From contig JAFYBE010000115.1 in assembly GCA_017540355.1 (NCBI GenBank), forward strand, positions 1-40,442: a DNA stretch of 40,442 nucleotides. Direction: 5' to 3'. How positions within the stretch are numbered: position 1 is the first letter of the stretch; each line of letters opens with the position of its first letter. Under the pieces are notes generated by a model, which saw only the letters and a list, made by a program, of their open reading frames with translations, was not told the origin of the DNA and did not search any database. Below are positions 9,831-17,151 of this stretch, piece after piece. A program made the position numbers and the translations under genes. Source of the DNA: Lachnospiraceae bacterium. Lineage in GTDB: Bacteria; Bacillota; Clostridia; Lachnospirales; Lachnospiraceae.

Positions 9831-9956
9831 ATGGATGGAACATTTTTGATTCTTGCAGGCGGATTGCTTGTGATAATTGCTGCAGTTGTAGTTGTATCTG
9901 CGGTTTCTTCTGTCATTTCGGCTGTGGTTGCTGCCGAAGAGGATGATGAAGACTGA
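9831..9956 (+). CDS. 41-residue single-span membrane microprotein
   Basis: A short open frame with GGAG at 9819-9822, eight bases before the ATG. It encodes one uninterrupted hydrophobic helix (about residues 5-35, rich in Val, Ile, Ala) followed by an acidic tail of two Glu, two Asp, Glu, Asp. The well-placed ribosome binding site and clean membrane topology support a real gene. It lies between the DUF4173-like gene and the ahcY promoter. I do not recognise the family; it could regulate or stabilise a neighbouring membrane protein, which is a guess. Confidence 0.6.
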   Translation: MDGTFLILAGGLLVIIAAVVVVSAVSSVISAVVAAEEDDED

Positions 9957-9970
9957 ATGATATATCAGTG

Positions 9971-9999
9971 TTGATAGGACAGACGACCAACACTCTAAT
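9971..9999 (+). promoter_or_regulatory. Predicted sigma-A promoter of ahcY with inverted repeat
   Basis: TTGATA (9971-9976), a 17-base spacer and TCTAAT (9994-9999) each match consensus at five of six bases. An inverted repeat AGTGTTG (9967-9973) and CAACACT (9988-9994) overlaps the -35 and abuts the -10, as an operator would. Transcription would start near 10006, leaving about 45 bases of leader. Confidence 0.6.
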
Positions 10000-10051
10000 A
10001 AAAATTCGGCTGGGATAATGTTTACTGTAGTTCACAGAAAGGAAGAAGACT

Positions 10052-11293
10052 ATGAGCGAGATTAAAGACATTAATTTAGCCGAATCAGGCGAGCGTAAGA
10101 TCGAATGGGTCAAAAGAAACTGCGACCTGCTTCGTACACTTGAAGAAGAGTTTGTAAAGACCAAGCCGTTCACCGGTAAAAAGGTTGCTCTTTCGGTGCA
10201 TTTGGAAGCAAAGACCGCGTACCTTTGCAAGGTGCTTGCGGCCGGCGGTGCCGAGATGTATATCACAGGTTCCAATCCGTTATCCACACAGGATGACGTG
10301 GCAGCGGCTCTGGTAAAAGCGGGACTTAACGTTTTTGCTTGGCACGGTGTTACCGAGGAAGAATACAATAAGCACATAAGAAGCGTTTTAAGCATAGGAC
10401 CCAACATCATTATAGATGACGGCGGTGATCTTGTTCACATGATGCATACCGAGTACAGAGATCTTATCCCTCAGGTAATAGGCGGATGTGAAGAGACCAC
10501 AACGGGTATCATAAGACTTGAGGCCATGAATCGTAAGGGCGAATTACAGTTCCCCATGGTCAGAGTTAACAATGCGGACTGTAAGCACTTATTTGATAAC
10601 AGATACGGAACGGGTCAGTCCGTATGGGACGGCATCAACCGTACAACCAATCTTATCGTAGCCGGCAAGTATGTTGTTGTTGCAGGATACGGCTGGTGCG
10701 GTAAGGGTGTTGCCATGAGAGCCAAGGGCCTTGGAGCAAGAGTTATCGTAACAGAGATCAATCCCGTTAAGGCAATAGAGGCCGTTATGGACGGATTTGA
10801 TGTAATGCCTATGAGAGAAGCTGCTAAGCTCGGTGATTTCTTTGTGACGGTTACCGGTTGTGACAAGGTAATAAGCACAGAAGATTTCAAGGTTATGAAG
10901 GACGGAGCCATCCTTACCAATGCAGGACATTTTGACTGTGAAGTGGATATGGCAGGTCTTCGTGCCATGGCTGTTGAATCCAAGGAGATGCGTAACAACA
11001 TCATGGGTTATAAGCTTCCTACAGGACAGTGGATCTGTGTAATAGCAGAAGGAAGACTTGTTAATCTTGCAGCAGGCGACGGACATCCGGCAGAGATCAT
11101 GGATATGAGTTTTGCTATTCAGGCACTCTCAGCCAAGTATCTTGTGGAGCACGGCTCAGAGCTTACAGAGAAGCTTATAGATGTTCCTACGGATGTTGAT
11201 ATGGATGTTGCAAGACGTAAGCTTGCTTTCCTCGGAAAAGAGATAGATACTCTTACACCCGAGCAGGAAGCGTATTTGAATGCGTCATTATAA
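10052..11293 (+). CDS. ahcY: Adenosylhomocysteinase (S-adenosyl-L-homocysteine hydrolase)
   Basis: A cytosolic NAD-dependent enzyme of 413 residues that splits S-adenosylhomocysteine to adenosine and homocysteine in the methyl cycle. Signs are SVHLEAKTA, the substrate-binding DDGGDLVHMM, EETTTGIIRL, NRYGTGQSVWDGI, the Rossmann motif GYGWCGKGVAMRAKGLGA and GHFDCEVD. The N-terminal region is shorter than in eukaryotic forms, as in many bacterial enzymes. AAAGGAAG precedes the ATG. It has its own promoter (9971-9999) and a strong terminator (11319-11354), so it is probably transcribed alone. It connects functionally with the metNIQ importer further along. Confidence 0.97.
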   Translation: MSEIKDINLAESGERKIEWVKRNCDLLRTLEEEFVKTKPFTGKKVALSVHLEAKTAYLCKVLAAGGAEMYITGSNPLSTQDDVAAALVKAGLNVFAWHGVTEEEYNKHIRSVLSIGPNIIIDDGGDLVHMMHTEYRDLIPQVIGGCEETTTGIIRLEAMNRKGELQFPMVRVNNADCKHLFDNRYGTGQSVWDGINRTTNLIVAGKYVVVAGYGWCGKGVAMRAKGLGARVIVTEINPVKAIEAVMDGFDVMPMREAAKLGDFFVTVTGCDKVISTEDFKVMKDGAILTNAGHFDCEVDMAGLRAMAVESKEMRNNIMGYKLPTGQWICVIAEGRLVNLAAGDGHPAEIMDMSFAIQALSAKYLVEHGSELTEKLIDVPTDVDMDVARRKLAFLGKEIDTLTPEQEAYLNASL

Positions 11294-11318
11294 ATCAGGG
11301 AGTTTAAAGATTGATTAT

Positions 11319-11354
11319 AAAGCCTTTGAAGGATCACTATTCAAAGGCTTTTTT
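11319..11354 (+). terminator. Intrinsic terminator after ahcY
   Basis: A perfect 12-bp stem (11319-11330 with 11340-11351), nine-base loop, and T-run 11349-11354. It lies 25 bases after the ahcY stop and ends 15 bases before the next start codon. Confidence 0.9.
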
Positions 11355-11369
11355 AAAAGAGAGGGAAAA

Positions 11370-12434
11370 ATGAAAAAGAAAACGACTTTAAGACTGATTG
11401 CGGCAACGGTAATGACTGCCTTTGTAACTATTGCAAGCGGCACGAATGCATATGCTGCCGTAACAAGCGCAGGTTCCATATCAAACGGAATCGATGTATC
11501 CAAGTTTAACGGAGTAGTGGACTGGGGAAAAATCGCAGGCTCGGGAGTAAAGTTTGCGTTTGTCAGAGTCGGCAACCCACAGTCGGGTGTTGATCCGATG
11601 TTTGCCGCCAATTTTAACGGAGCATCCGGGGCCGGACTGCGAACCGGAGTGTATTATTATTCACATGCAACAAGCGTGGAAGCAGCCAAAGCGGAAGCTG
11701 CACAGACCATAGAATGGCTTAAAGGATATCCCGTAAGTTATCCCGTTGTATATGATGTTGAAGCCGGCGGACAAAAAAAATTGGGCGCTGCTCAGATGCA
11801 GGATATAGTCAATACATATTGTTCAATCATATATGCAGCCGGATATTATCCCATGGTATACACCAATAAGAACTTTTATAAGAGCAAGTTAATGGGTAAC
11901 GGATGGGACAGATGGATCGCACAGTACGGTTCATCCTGCGATATGGACAGTGTAGCGTTCTGGCAGTACTCAAGCAAAGGAAAGCTTCCCGGTATAGGCG
12001 GATATGTGGATCTCGATCTTCAGTATAAGGATTATTCCAAGGCTATAGTCAAGGACGGATTTGCCGAGCAGTACGGATTTGTAAGGTATTATTCCAACTG
12101 GATGATGCAGAGAGGATGGGTTAGTGAGAACGGACTTAAGTTCCATATGAATGATATGGGAGTAATGGAATCGGGATGGTTTACCGATACAGATTCCAAG
12201 GTTTATTATTTAAATCCCAACGGAGGATATGCCGTTACGGGTCTTCAGACCATAGACGGAGCGAAGTATATCTTTGATGCAAATTGTGTAAAGTGTACGG
12301 GTATAACAGAGTTTAACGGAGCACTTTATTATTGTGACCCCGTTACGGGTGCACTTTTATGCAACGGCAGCTTTACGTTTGACGGTATGAATTTTGTTAC
12401 CACCGATGACGGAGTCATTCTTCCCGCACTTTGA
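11370..12434 (+). CDS. Secreted GH25 muramidase with cell-wall-binding repeats
   Basis: A 354-residue exported lysozyme-like enzyme. ATG 11370 with GAGGGA upstream is chosen because it opens a classical signal peptide (Lys-rich start, hydrophobic core, cleavage at about AYA-A29/30); the frame extends further upstream but through the ahcY terminator. The GH25 domain (about residues 38-230) has GIDVSKFNGVVDW, the catalytic DVE in VVYDVEAGG and GYYPMVYTN. The C-terminal 110 residues contain Trp/Tyr/Gly-rich repeats (GWVSENGLKF, SGWFTDTDSKVYYLNPNGG) like choline-binding-type wall repeats. It should cleave peptidoglycan outside the cell, in remodelling or autolysis. Confidence 0.88.
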   Translation: MKKKTTLRLIAATVMTAFVTIASGTNAYAAVTSAGSISNGIDVSKFNGVVDWGKIAGSGVKFAFVRVGNPQSGVDPMFAANFNGASGAGLRTGVYYYSHATSVEAAKAEAAQTIEWLKGYPVSYPVVYDVEAGGQKKLGAAQMQDIVNTYCSIIYAAGYYPMVYTNKNFYKSKLMGNGWDRWIAQYGSSCDMDSVAFWQYSSKGKLPGIGGYVDLDLQYKDYSKAIVKDGFAEQYGFVRYYSNWMMQRGWVSENGLKFHMNDMGVMESGWFTDTDSKVYYLNPNGGYAVTGLQTIDGAKYIFDANCVKCTGITEFNGALYYCDPVTGALLCNGSFTFDGMNFVTTDDGVILPAL

Positions 12435-12451
12435 TAAAAAGGAGAAAACAT

Positions 12452-13411
12452 ATGAAGATTGTGGAACTTGATCGCAATACATTGGGATATGATATCGATA
12501 CAAGCGTATTCGCAGACTTCGGAGATTTTACACAACATGATTCGGATACGGTAGAGAATAACCGGGGATATATCAAAGACGCAGATGTGGTGATTTTTAA
12601 CAAGGCCGTCATGAACGAGCAGATGCTTAAGGATGCGCCAAATGTCAAATTACTGTGCATAACGGCTACGGGCTTTGACAATATAGACCTTGATTATGCA
12701 AGAAGCCGTGGTATTGCCGTGGCCAACGTCAAGGCATATTCAACACCTGCAGTGGCACAGCATACATTTGCTTTGGCACTATATGTACTTGAGAAGATAA
12801 GTTATTACGATGACTATGTTAAGTCAGGCAAGTACAGTTCTCAGACGGGATTCTGCAATTTCGATGAGAAGTATACGGAGCTTGAGGGCAAGACCTGGGG
12901 CATAGTCGGAATGGGTAATATAGGACGCAAGGTAGCACAGATTGCTACGGCTTTCGGTTGTAATGTTATATATTATTCGACTACGGGTAAGAATAAAGTT
13001 GAAGGCTATGAGCAGGTAAGCTTTGATGATCTCTTAGCCCGTTCGGATTTCTTGTCTCTTCACTGTCCGCTTAACGATGCTACGAGAGGTCTTATCAATA
13101 TGGCGGCGCTTAAGAAGATGAAGTCATCAGCCATTCTTATCAATGTCGCAAGGGGTCCGGTGATTGTGGATGAGGATTTAACTCTGGCACTTGAACAGGG
13201 AATAATAGCCGGTGCGGGACTTGATGTTCTGGGCAAAGAGCCTATGCCCGCTGACAATCCGCTTAACCGAATCAAAGACAGCCGCAGGCTTTTGATCACA
13301 CCTCATATGGCATGGGCAAGTGTTGAAGCCAGACAGAGATGTGCCGATGAAGTATATCGCAACATCAAGGCTTTTATAGATGGCGAGAAGCGTAACAGGG
13401 TTGATTGTTAA
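12452..13411 (+). CDS. D-2-hydroxyacid dehydrogenase (NAD-binding)
   Basis: A 319-residue member of the D-isomer 2-hydroxyacid dehydrogenase family, which reduces 2-keto acids such as hydroxypyruvate or glyoxylate using NAD(P)H. The cofactor motif is GIVGMGNIGRKVAQIA; catalytic residues appear as Arg in INVARGPV, Glu in GKEPMPADNPL and His in ITPHMAWAS. ATG 12452 with AAAAGGAG in front is preferred over an in-frame TTG at 12431 that overlaps the previous stop. It starts 17 bases after the muramidase gene and precedes thrH, so serine or hydroxypyruvate metabolism is plausible. Substrate is not determined. Confidence 0.87.
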   Translation: MKIVELDRNTLGYDIDTSVFADFGDFTQHDSDTVENNRGYIKDADVVIFNKAVMNEQMLKDAPNVKLLCITATGFDNIDLDYARSRGIAVANVKAYSTPAVAQHTFALALYVLEKISYYDDYVKSGKYSSQTGFCNFDEKYTELEGKTWGIVGMGNIGRKVAQIATAFGCNVIYYSTTGKNKVEGYEQVSFDDLLARSDFLSLHCPLNDATRGLINMAALKKMKSSAILINVARGPVIVDEDLTLALEQGIIAGAGLDVLGKEPMPADNPLNRIKDSRRLLITPHMAWASVEARQRCADEVYRNIKAFIDGEKRNRVDC

Positions 13412-13450
13412 CCTCATAATACATATTTAAGAAAGAAGGATCAGTATAGA

Positions 13451-14050
13451 ATGAACATAGTATGTTTGGATTTAGAGGGAGTATTGGTACCGGAGATATG
13501 GATTGCATTCTCTGAGGCAACGGGAATCCCCGAGCTTAAGAGAACCACAAGAGATGAGCCCGACTATGACAAGCTCATGAAGTTCCGTATAGGTATACTT
13601 AAAGAGCACGGACTCGGTCTTAAGGAGATTCAGGATACCATTGCAACAATAGATCCTCTTCCCGGTGCAAAGCAATTCCTTGATGAGTTAAGGGAACTTA
13701 CACAGGTGGTCATTATAAGTGACACATTCGAGCAGTTCGCCAAGCCTCTTATGAAGAAGCTCGGCTGGCCGTCACTGTTCTGCAATACACTTGAAGTAGC
13801 GAATAACGGAGAAATTACCGGATTTAAGATGAGATGTGACAAGTCCAAGCTTACTACCGTTAAGGCACTTCAGTCATGCGGATTTGAGACCATAGCCGCC
13901 GGCGACAGCTTTAACGATCTTGGAATGATACAGGCGAGCAAGGCCGGATTCTTATTCAGAACAACGGATGCCATCAAGGCAGATTATCCTCAGTATCCTG
14001 CATTTGAGACATACGATGAGTTTTTAGTCGGCATTAAGGCAGCATTATAA
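13451..14050 (+). CDS. thrH: Bifunctional phosphoserine phosphatase/homoserine phosphotransferase ThrH
   Basis: A 199-residue HAD-family protein very close in motif order to Pseudomonas ThrH: CLDLEGVLVPEIWIAFSE, TTRDEPDYDKLMKFR, VVIISDTFEQFAKPLM and AAGDSFNDLGMIQ. The second residue of the usual DxD is Glu in ThrH proteins, as seen here. It can dephosphorylate phosphoserine or transfer the phosphate to homoserine, linking serine and threonine synthesis. The stop overlaps the start of the GNAT gene by one base (13451 gene ends 14050), so the two are probably translated together. Confidence 0.9.
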   Translation: MNIVCLDLEGVLVPEIWIAFSEATGIPELKRTTRDEPDYDKLMKFRIGILKEHGLGLKEIQDTIATIDPLPGAKQFLDELRELTQVVIISDTFEQFAKPLMKKLGWPSLFCNTLEVANNGEITGFKMRCDKSKLTTVKALQSCGFETIAAGDSFNDLGMIQASKAGFLFRTTDAIKADYPQYPAFETYDEFLVGIKAAL

Positions 14051-14895
14051 TGAGTATTTCAAAACATACTTTGGAGATTATACAGAAGCAGTTTGATCTG
14101 GACTGTAACTTAGGCGAGGCACATAAGATCAAGGATGATATGTGGATCGCACCTACGGTAGTCTTACCCGGAAGCAGAGTCATAGACAAGCTTGATCCTT
14201 TCTTCCGTGTGATCATTTTCATGGGTAAGGCCTATGTCATGGCTGATGAATCCACAATTCCCGGCTGGGAGGAGATTCTTAAGAATTATCCTGCGGAATG
14301 GTTTTTTAACTATAGCAGGCTTCGTAAAGTCGACAGAATTCTTAATGAATATGACCGAGAGATAATTGATACGCACATTTATTATCTTCCCGATTCGGAA
14401 GCCCCTGTCATGACAGAGCCCGAAGGATTACGTTGGTTTGATGAGTCGGATATTGCAAAGAGTAAGGATATCAATCCCTTTCACAACGCCTGGCCGTATT
14501 CTCCGACACAGCCTGATGTAATCGGCGTAGGTATTCCTAAGGGAAAAATAACGGAAACCGGTGAAACTTCCGTTCCGTGTGAAGCGAAAGCTGCAGACGA
14601 ACTGTCGGTGACCAATATGGCTGCATTAGCCGGAGCAAGTCTTGACGGTAAGTATGTGAAGCAGATAGGGATAGACGTATTACCTGAGTTCAGAGGGAAC
14701 GGTTATGCACCGATGCTTGTATCCGTACTTAGGCAGAGGATAATTCAGGAAGAATACATTCCTTTCTACGGAACGGCAGAATCTCATGCAGTCTCAAGAA
14801 TGACGGGAGTCAGATCCGGATTCTTACCTGCATTTGCTGAACTTTTTGTTGGTAAGAAGGATGTATACAATCCCGACAGAGACAGGCAAGATTAG
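14050..14895 (+). CDS. GNAT-family acetyltransferase-like protein
   Basis: A 281-residue protein with an unrecognised N-terminal half and a C-terminal GNAT-like core. The core shows the acetyl-CoA-binding motif A, VKQIGIDVLPEFRGNGYAPM, at about residues 200-222, followed by an alpha helix and a segment (AESHAVSRMTGVRSGF) typical of the end of the fold. The substrate is unknown. The ATG overlaps the thrH stop by one base. Its stop codon overlaps that of the convergent minus-strand gene (14892-14895), and no terminator separates the two. Confidence 0.7.
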   Translation: MSISKHTLEIIQKQFDLDCNLGEAHKIKDDMWIAPTVVLPGSRVIDKLDPFFRVIIFMGKAYVMADESTIPGWEEILKNYPAEWFFNYSRLRKVDRILNEYDREIIDTHIYYLPDSEAPVMTEPEGLRWFDESDIAKSKDINPFHNAWPYSPTQPDVIGVGIPKGKITETGETSVPCEAKAADELSVTNMAALAGASLDGKYVKQIGIDVLPEFRGNGYAPMLVSVLRQRIIQEEYIPFYGTAESHAVSRMTGVRSGFLPAFAELFVGKKDVYNPDRDRQD

Positions 14896-15731
14896 TATTT
14901 GTTCCTATATAACCAGTTTCTGCCCTGCTTTTTTGGCAGACGTTCAAGTATGCCTAGCAGACGCAGAAGTCCCGTAACATAGCTTAAATATTGTTTGGGA
15001 ATGCCGGCTGAGGATGCCAGTTCGGCGGAAGTATAAATATCGGCGTTGGATGAATCTTCATCCGACGCTTTATTATTTGCGGAAAGGTTCTCGGGAAGGA
15101 AGAGCATATAATCTTTGGGCTCATTTAGTATTATCTCTCCCGTAAGTTCTTCGGGAATTCTGTCGAATCTTTCTGCACCGAAGCGCTTTCTGTCTTTGCT
15201 TCGACCGGACAATAATTTATATTCCGTCATGTTCATAAGCAGAATCTTCACATGAAGATGAGGATTACACAGATAATCTCTGATAGAGTATATCTCTTTA
15301 AATGCAGGCCAGGGAGCCAGAGCACTTCTGTAAGAACCGACGGAAGCTTCTTCGCCGGTATCGGGATCTATCCATATAATGCGTTTCTTATCGGGAAGAG
15401 GTAATATGACCGTAACATCATAAAGAGGCAAAAAAACGTCGAGTTTGTCTTTAAGCCTTGAAAAAGAACGGGTCTGAATCTCGATTATCTTCTCATCTGC
15501 TGTATATATATCCGCACACTTACCCTCGATGGGAATCTCCTGATGATCTTCATCGGGCTCATAATAATTCTTAACAACTGCATGAACAGTTTTCTCGGAT
15601 AAGGTTCCTATCTGAAATCTCTGTCTGTCAATGCCGATTACCTTCTGTCTTGCGGCTTCCCACAGTTCGTTATCCAGTGTGCCGGTATCATATGGACTTT
15701 TCTTAATCTCAGTCACTTTTCTTTTTCCCAT
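14892..15731 (-). CDS. Unknown protein with PD-(D/E)xK-like motif and C-terminal helix-turn-helix-like region
   Basis: A 279-residue cytosolic protein. After ADI (Asp74) comes IIEIQTRSFSRLKDKLDVFL with Glu84 and Gln86; the D-x9-E-x-Q spacing resembles the core of restriction-endonuclease-like folds, followed by the expected helix. A beta-rich middle has WIDPDTGEE, and the C-terminal 60 residues (SAELASSAGIPKQYLSYVTGLLRLLGILE) look like a winged helix. I recall similar uncharacterised Firmicute proteins but cannot name the family with certainty. No ribosome binding site precedes the ATG; a -10 element lies six bases upstream, suggesting a leaderless message. It is divergent from the Xre gene. 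Confidence 0.72.
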   Translation of the reverse strand: MGKRKVTEIKKSPYDTGTLDNELWEAARQKVIGIDRQRFQIGTLSEKTVHAVVKNYYEPDEDHQEIPIEGKCADIYTADEKIIEIQTRSFSRLKDKLDVFLPLYDVTVILPLPDKKRIIWIDPDTGEEASVGSYRSALAPWPAFKEIYSIRDYLCNPHLHVKILLMNMTEYKLLSGRSKDRKRFGAERFDRIPEELTGEIILNEPKDYMLFLPENLSANNKASDEDSSNADIYTSAELASSAGIPKQYLSYVTGLLRLLGILERLPKKQGRNWLYRNKY

Positions 15732-15737
15732 AACCGT

Positions 15738-15766
15738 ATTATATTGGCTAATAATTTGTTTGAAAA
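15738..15766 (-). promoter_or_regulatory. Predicted promoter of the 14892-15731 gene
   Basis: On the minus strand TTTTCA (15761-15766), 17 bases and a perfect TATAAT (15738-15743). Six bases separate the -10 from the ATG, so the start point falls on the initiation codon. Confidence 0.6.
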
Positions 15767-15876
15767 CTATAATTTGTAAACAGGAGTGTTATAATAATAT
15801 AGCGATTGCAACCGCCGGTTGACAGATTGAAAAGCCGGATTTATGGAACGCAACCGCCCGAAATAGTATTCTTTGA

Positions 15877-15888
15877 TTGTTCGAACAA
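15877..15888. promoter_or_regulatory. 12-bp palindrome, candidate Xre operator
   Basis: TTGTTCGAACAA is a perfect palindrome in the 234-base divergent region ahead of the Xre-type gene. It lies between two copies of TGACAGATTGAA (15820-15831 and 15917-15928). The symmetry is seen; binding by the adjacent regulator is inferred. Confidence 0.4.
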
Positions 15889-15965
15889 GGCAACAGACAA
15901 AGATTACAAAAGCGCCTGACAGATTGAATAATAACATATAAGTCGCGCTTTGGAATGGAGGAAAT

Positions 15966-16964
15966 ATGATTTTAGCAGATAAGATTATTAATGAAAGAAA
16001 GAAGAACGGCTGGTCACAGGAAGAACTTGCAGACATGCTTGATGTATCAAGGCAGTCCGTATCCAAGTGGGAAGGGGCACAGAGTATTCCGGATCTTTCC
16101 AAGATTCTAAAGATGGCAGAGATTTTCGGCGTGAGCACAGACTACTTATTAAAGGATGAGATGGAACCGGAAAGTAACAGTGTGGTTCCATACTACGAAC
16201 AGAACGATGCAATTAGTTCTCTTAAAAGGGTTTCGATGGAAGAAGCTTCGGAATTTATTACAACAAGAAAAGAAGTTTTACCCAAGATCGGACTCGGAGT
16301 ATTTTTATGTATCACCTGTCCCGTTGTTCTTATACTTCTTGCAGGCTTACAGAATGCGGGAATCATAGGAATTACCGAGAATGTTGCGGCTGCAATAGGA
16401 CTTATATTCTTATTCGCACAGATTGGTACAGCGGTATGGTTGTTTGTATCCAAGGGCGGTAAGCTTGGTAAATATGAATTTATGGAGAAGGAAGCTTTTG
16501 ATACCGAATACGGTGTTGACGGCATGGTTAAAGAAAGAATGGCTGCATCTGAGCCGTATAATACAAAGGCTCTAACAACAGGAGTGTTGCTTTGTGTACT
16601 TGGTTCAGTTCCGCTTGTGATTACTTCCGTTCTTGGAGCGCCCGAAGTTGTGATAGTAAGTATGGTAGCCTTACTCCTGCTTCTGGTCGGATGCGCTGTT
16701 TATATGTTTGTATCCGTATGTGGCGTACACAGTTCGTATAAGATTCTTCTTCAGACAGATGATTATTCTTACGAAAATAAGAAGAAAAACAATAAGCTTG
16801 AGCCTCTTACAAGAATATACTGGCTTGCAATCGTTGTTATATACCTCGCTGTAAGCTTCTTAACGGGGCGTTGGGATATGACTTGGATTATCTGGGCAGT
16901 ATCGGGAGTGCTTTTTGCTCTGATCAGAGTTATAGGCGAATCCCTTATCAATACCAGAGATTAG
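15966..16964 (+). CDS. Membrane-bound Xre-family transcriptional regulator
   Basis: A 332-residue one-component regulator. Residues 1-62 form an HTH_3/Xre DNA-binding domain (GWSQEELADMLDVSRQSVSKWEGAQSIPDL), followed by a short cytoplasmic linker and about six membrane helices from residue 105 to the end, arranged as two-helix groups. This fusion of a Cro/CI-type head with a membrane part is common in clostridia, but the signal sensed is generally unknown. GGAGG at 15957-15961 precedes the ATG. The upstream region carries a palindrome and repeated 12-mers, so self-regulation is likely. A terminator follows at 17001. Confidence 0.83.
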   Translation: MILADKIINERKKNGWSQEELADMLDVSRQSVSKWEGAQSIPDLSKILKMAEIFGVSTDYLLKDEMEPESNSVVPYYEQNDAISSLKRVSMEEASEFITTRKEVLPKIGLGVFLCITCPVVLILLAGLQNAGIIGITENVAAAIGLIFLFAQIGTAVWLFVSKGGKLGKYEFMEKEAFDTEYGVDGMVKERMAASEPYNTKALTTGVLLCVLGSVPLVITSVLGAPEVVIVSMVALLLLLVGCAVYMFVSVCGVHSSYKILLQTDDYSYENKKKNNKLEPLTRIYWLAIVVIYLAVSFLTGRWDMTWIIWAVSGVLFALIRVIGESLINTRD

Positions 16965-17000
16965 ACGATAAATAATCTTTAAATAATATAAAGAACAACT

Positions 17001-17034
17001 GTAAGCTGCATCCGTGATGCAGCTTACTTTATTT
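17001..17034 (+). terminator. Intrinsic terminator after the Xre gene
   Basis: Perfect 12-bp stem (GTAAGCTGCATC with its complement, 17001-17012 and 17016-17027), three-base loop CGT, then TTTATTT. Confidence 0.8.
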
Positions 17035-17055
17035 ACGACAATGTAAGGGAAACTG

Positions 17056-17084
17056 TTGAAAACAGAACATTTACGCGGTATAAT
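17056..17084 (+). promoter_or_regulatory. Predicted sigma-A promoter of the first chemoreceptor gene
   Basis: TTGAAA (17056-17061), 17-base spacer, perfect TATAAT (17079-17084). A start near 17091 gives a leader of about 60 bases. No sigma-28-type flagellar promoter was seen. Confidence 0.72.
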
Positions 17085-17151
17085 TACTATTATCTTACAC
17101 TTGTGAGAAACGACTTAAAATGTCGAACAAATCATTATTAAGGAGAGACAT

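Noticed and set aside
11280..11369. Longer N-terminus for the secreted muramidase starting at 11280
   Set aside because: It would run through the ahcY stop and the ahcY terminator and would bury the signal peptide. ATG 11370 has a ribosome binding site and opens a proper signal peptide.
12431..12451. TTG start for the hydroxyacid dehydrogenase
   Set aside because: It overlaps the previous stop codon and precedes the AAAAGGAG that serves ATG 12452.
16965..17151. Flagellar sigma-28 promoter before the chemoreceptor gene
   Set aside because: No TAAA-N15-GCCGATAA-like pattern is present, while a sigma-A promoter with exact spacing is.
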